20,515 nucleotides of DNA from Gnetum montanum. Lineage: Eukaryota > Streptophyta > Gnetopsida > Gnetales > Gnetaceae. This document shows positions 18,317-20,515 of the stretch, in pieces (position 1 is the first letter of the stretch; the number at the start of each line of letters is the position of its first letter). The notes under the pieces are model-generated. The model was not told the DNA's origin. It did not search any database and saw nothing but the letters and a program-made list of their open reading frames with translations. The stretch covers positions 243,168 to 263,682 of the forward strand of contig MNCI01021501.1 of the NCBI GenBank assembly GCA_015680685.1. Direction: 5' to 3'. The translations under genes were made by a program, and so were the position numbers.

Positions 18317-19250
18317 ATGTGGGACTCCTTGGATAGTAGATTTGAAATCGTTCTCAAAATCATAGATGAGTCTAAGAAGCAAGGTAGTGACTATGATAAA
18401 AAGAAAAAGAGGGATTTGGACCATGCACGTAACAAAGGCAAGGGTAAAATGGCCATCGCTGAAGAGGTTGTGGATTCTGATACAGACAATGATGGTGGAT
18501 GTGAGATATGCCAGTATGACCATCCTAAGGGATGTTGCCTAATCATCTCACATCTGCAAGAGTTTGAGGTGTATGCACTCAATCCACGACTTAACAAATG
18601 GCAAGCACCTCGAAGGTTACCTTATTTCCAAGGTAACCCAAGGTAATTCCACCAACTATTAATGTATTATCCAAGTGGAACTTCGCCACAGCCTATTGAG
18701 CAACACCAGTAGTGGCAATACCCACAGTCATGGGGGATGCCATCGCCAAGGCAACAATACCCTTATCGGCAACTAGATCCATATGGCTACTATGTGCAGT
18801 AGCCCATCTCTCCATGTGACTCTGTTAGTCACGTGACTTCACAACATCACTACCAAGCTTGGGAGTATTATAGGACTCATTCTCCTAGGGGAGACACATC
18901 ACATGCATACCATTCTCCAAATCCATTTGCAACTCTCACACCAATAGCTCCGTTACCACCTGCTCTAGCAATGTAAGGGGAAATCCCCACACAACTGCAG
19001 CAACGCAATGCTACAAGAGCTATAAACCTTCAACCTACTGCTGATTCTAACAATCGTATAAGGAGAAGACCTTTCTTCAAAACCAACAGCCTAAACAAGC
19101 TCTCACAACCACAAGCGGTTGAGCCTCCAAATGTTCCTCCATCAAATAAGGCTTTGGAGCTCCCTTCAAACCAAGAACAGAGCTCAATGCATATGATTAT
19201 GTTAACACATACCATCACTAACTAGATCAAAGAGAGCCACCTTCCCAGTA
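18317..19250 (+). pseudogene. Gag nucleocapsid (zinc knuckle) and Gln/Pro-rich linker
   Basis: The frame returns to that of the N-terminal region. A Lys-rich stretch (YDKKKKRDLDHARNKGKGK) and an acidic one (EEVVDSDTDNDGG) precede the knuckle CEICQYDHPKGCC at 18500-18538. It fits C-X2-C-X3-H-X4-C, one residue shorter than the usual spacing. The linker after about 18647 is rich in Gln, Pro and Tyr (SPRQQYPYRQLDPYGYYVQ; LTPIAPLPPALAM; PQAVEPPNVPPSNKALELP) and carries stops near 18644, 18710, 18800 and 18974. It leads straight into the protease. Confidence 0.75.
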
Positions 19251-20029
19251 AATTCTCTGATCCTGGAAGTCCTTTAATTTATCTCCAAGTCATTGGGAAT
19301 GAACCTTATAAACCTCTTCTAGACTCAGGTTCCGAAGTCAACTTGATATCATAAGAAATGTATAAAGCCTGGAACCTGCCTCCACTAAAGAAGAGAAATA
19401 TTCTCTTAGGGCTGGCTAACCAGTCCATCACTATCCCCTTGGGACTGGTGGAGGACATCTTTACCACTGTGTATGGGTGGTCATATCCAGATGATTTTCT
19501 AGTGATACAAGTCAACAATGATAAAGGGGACTTCTTAATAATAATGGGAAGGGCATGGCTAAGTACCATGAATGCATGCCAAGGAATCTATGACCTTTCC
19601 CTAAAAATATCTAAGGAAAACACTTGTCGAAAGATTGATAAGAAGAAAGTTCCATGCATCACATATAGTGATACAGGGTGTGATTGCATACAGGAATGTT
19701 CAACATTTCCTGCATGCAACCAGTGTGCACCAGAGGTTAACATACAAAGGTGCCTATATGTAGCAACCACACAACAAAAAAATGCCCAGTGGTTGACAGC
19801 TAATCAAGAGAGAAACTCACCAATATGCATGAAACTAACTAGGGGACCAACTTGCGTCCACGTCGAAAGCATAGATACACTAGAGCAAGAGCGTTGCCAA
19901 CTTCCAACCCTTAACCTAAAAACATCAATTGGGAGAAGCTGGACACTTCTAAAAAATTTAAAAAAGTGCTCATTATTTTGGATCTCTCCCTTTCAATTCA
20001 GTCATGGAGGAGATGGCCACCTATGCTGA
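19251..20029 (+). pseudogene. retropepsin-like aspartic protease remnant
   Basis: The active-site loop reads PLLDSGSEVNLIS, with Asp-Ser-Gly at 19322-19330, followed by a TAA at 19352. Then come ILLGLANQSITIPLGLVEDI, DDFLVIQVNNDKGDFLIIMG and RAWLSTMNACQGIYDLSLKI. The order, DSG loop, LGLA...PLG strand and a (I/L)(I/M)GR-x-(W/F)L motif, is that of plant Ty3 retropepsins, which process Gag-Pol. From 19355 the frame is open to 20029. The stretch after about 19620, with many Cys (CITYSDTGCDCIQECSTFPA), is not part of the standard fold and I cannot name it. RT normally follows but is not seen. Confidence 0.85.
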
Positions 20030-20515
20030 TCAATCAAATCCCTTAGTTTCTTTTTAAGTTTTTGTTTTACACATTTTTTTATAATTTTCTTTAAATTTTC
20101 ATATTTTTGTTTTACAAAATCATTTATAATCTTTCATTTCTTTGTGTGTTTTTTTATTTTTTTTGATTCGTCACCTAATAAGTGCTTTCGATGGTGGTAT
20201 GAACTGTATTCCATTGATTGCTAATGTTTGGTCTTTACCTTTGAGTGATGATGTTGATACTTTGGTATGGTCCTTTTGATATAACAGGAAATGAGTCCAC
20301 GTCATCCATGCATCCATGAATTTCTATGGTCTCTCTTGGCTTGGAACTATACAGTCCCTTTCTCAAAAATAAGAACTATCAATGAATCCATGATTGGGCA
20401 TTTCTCAAACTAAGGAAGGACTCAAGGATTGAAAAGGGTGTGACTTCAAGGGAACTTGATGCATTTGTGCTGGCCATCCTCTTGGGTGCTTGGATGTTTT
20501 CTTCTTGAGTTTTCC
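20030..20515 (+). other. T-rich, non-coding stretch after the protease
   Basis: Positions 20036-20165 are strongly T-rich on the + strand. The rest to the window end shows no RT, RNase H or integrase motif in any frame. In Ogre-type Tat elements an intron lies between protease and RT, so a T-rich intron is conceivable; a YAG at 20285-20287 (ATATAACAG) would be a candidate acceptor. It may equally be the 3' non-coding part of a gag-protease-only element. Confidence 0.4.

Larger units (their letters stand above)
15726..20515 (+). mobile_element. Athila/Tat-like Ty3 retrotransposon, 5' part, runs off the window
   Basis: It comprises an LTR, a tRNA-Asp-type primer site, gag with a retrotransposon-gag core and zinc knuckle, and a retropepsin domain, all on the + strand. 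The tRNA-Asp primer is typical of Athila/Tat-type plant Ty3 elements. The coding region uses two frames, with shifts near 17460 and 18230-18317, and has scattered stops. It is the least decayed coding sequence in the window. No RT or integrase is seen by 20515, so this could be a gag-protease-only, non-autonomous element, or its pol may lie further right. Confidence 0.8.

Noticed and set aside
18097-18597. - strand open frames across Gag core and zinc knuckle
   Set aside because: The + strand carries the Gag and CCHC motifs; the - strand frames show nothing recognisable.
20030-20515. Reverse transcriptase following the protease
   Set aside because: I looked in all + frames for RT hallmarks such as a (Y/F)xDD box, LDLRSGYHQ-like or QFLGH-like stretches and found none before the window ends.
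1-20515. Host genes, tRNA or rRNA genes, CRISPR arrays, or an organised new multi-gene system
   Set aside because: No tRNA cloverleaf, rRNA stretch, regular spaced repeat or intact multi-gene layout was seen; all recognisable coding content is decayed retroelement sequence plus one unidentified remnant.

Overview
The window looks like intergenic DNA from a large, repeat-rich plant nuclear genome. A gymnosperm such as a conifer is my best guess, but this is inference from the density of old, heavily mutated LTR retrotransposons, the AT richness and the lack of host genes. I see no host gene, tRNA, rRNA, CRISPR or prokaryotic signal. Every recognisable coding stretch belongs to a retrotransposon or to one unrecognised gene remnant, and all are broken by stop codons and frameshifts. 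Many lesions are C-to-T or G-to-A changes, as expected from decay of methylated cytosines.

Layout from left to right. Positions 1-181 are the 3' end of an LTR whose family recurs at 15726-16516. Positions 182-2967 hold little beyond two weak LTR-like fragments, one at 1214-1475 with a tRNA-Met-type primer site and one at 2635-2967. A Ty3/gypsy chromovirus relic on the + strand occupies about 2968-7310. It has two diverged LTRs, a gag zinc-knuckle remnant, the C-terminal half of reverse transcriptase, RNase H, integrase, a chromodomain-like tail and a purine tract. Gag and the front of pol are mostly missing.

From about 15670 down to 7577 on the - strand runs a long broken reading frame that I do not recognise, with Lys/Glu-rich, coiled-coil-like stretches. 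It is split by a Ty1/copia element on the - strand at 9355-14605, which keeps gag, protease, integrase, reverse transcriptase and RNase H in order. The copia junctions are abnormal. It has no LTR where its 5' LTR should be, its other end carries two LTR copies in inverted orientation, and 124 bp of target sequence is present on both sides.

The right end, 15726-20515, is the 5' part of an Athila/Tat-like Ty3 element on the + strand: LTR, tRNA-Asp-type primer site, gag with zinc knuckle, and protease. It is the best-preserved coding region here. No reverse transcriptase is visible in the 900 bases after the protease.

Nothing here is a convincing new functional system. The most unusual items are the copia insertion structure with its 124-bp target duplication, the unidentified - strand gene remnant, and a likely assembly artefact: an N between two identical 46-bp copies at 11850-11943.
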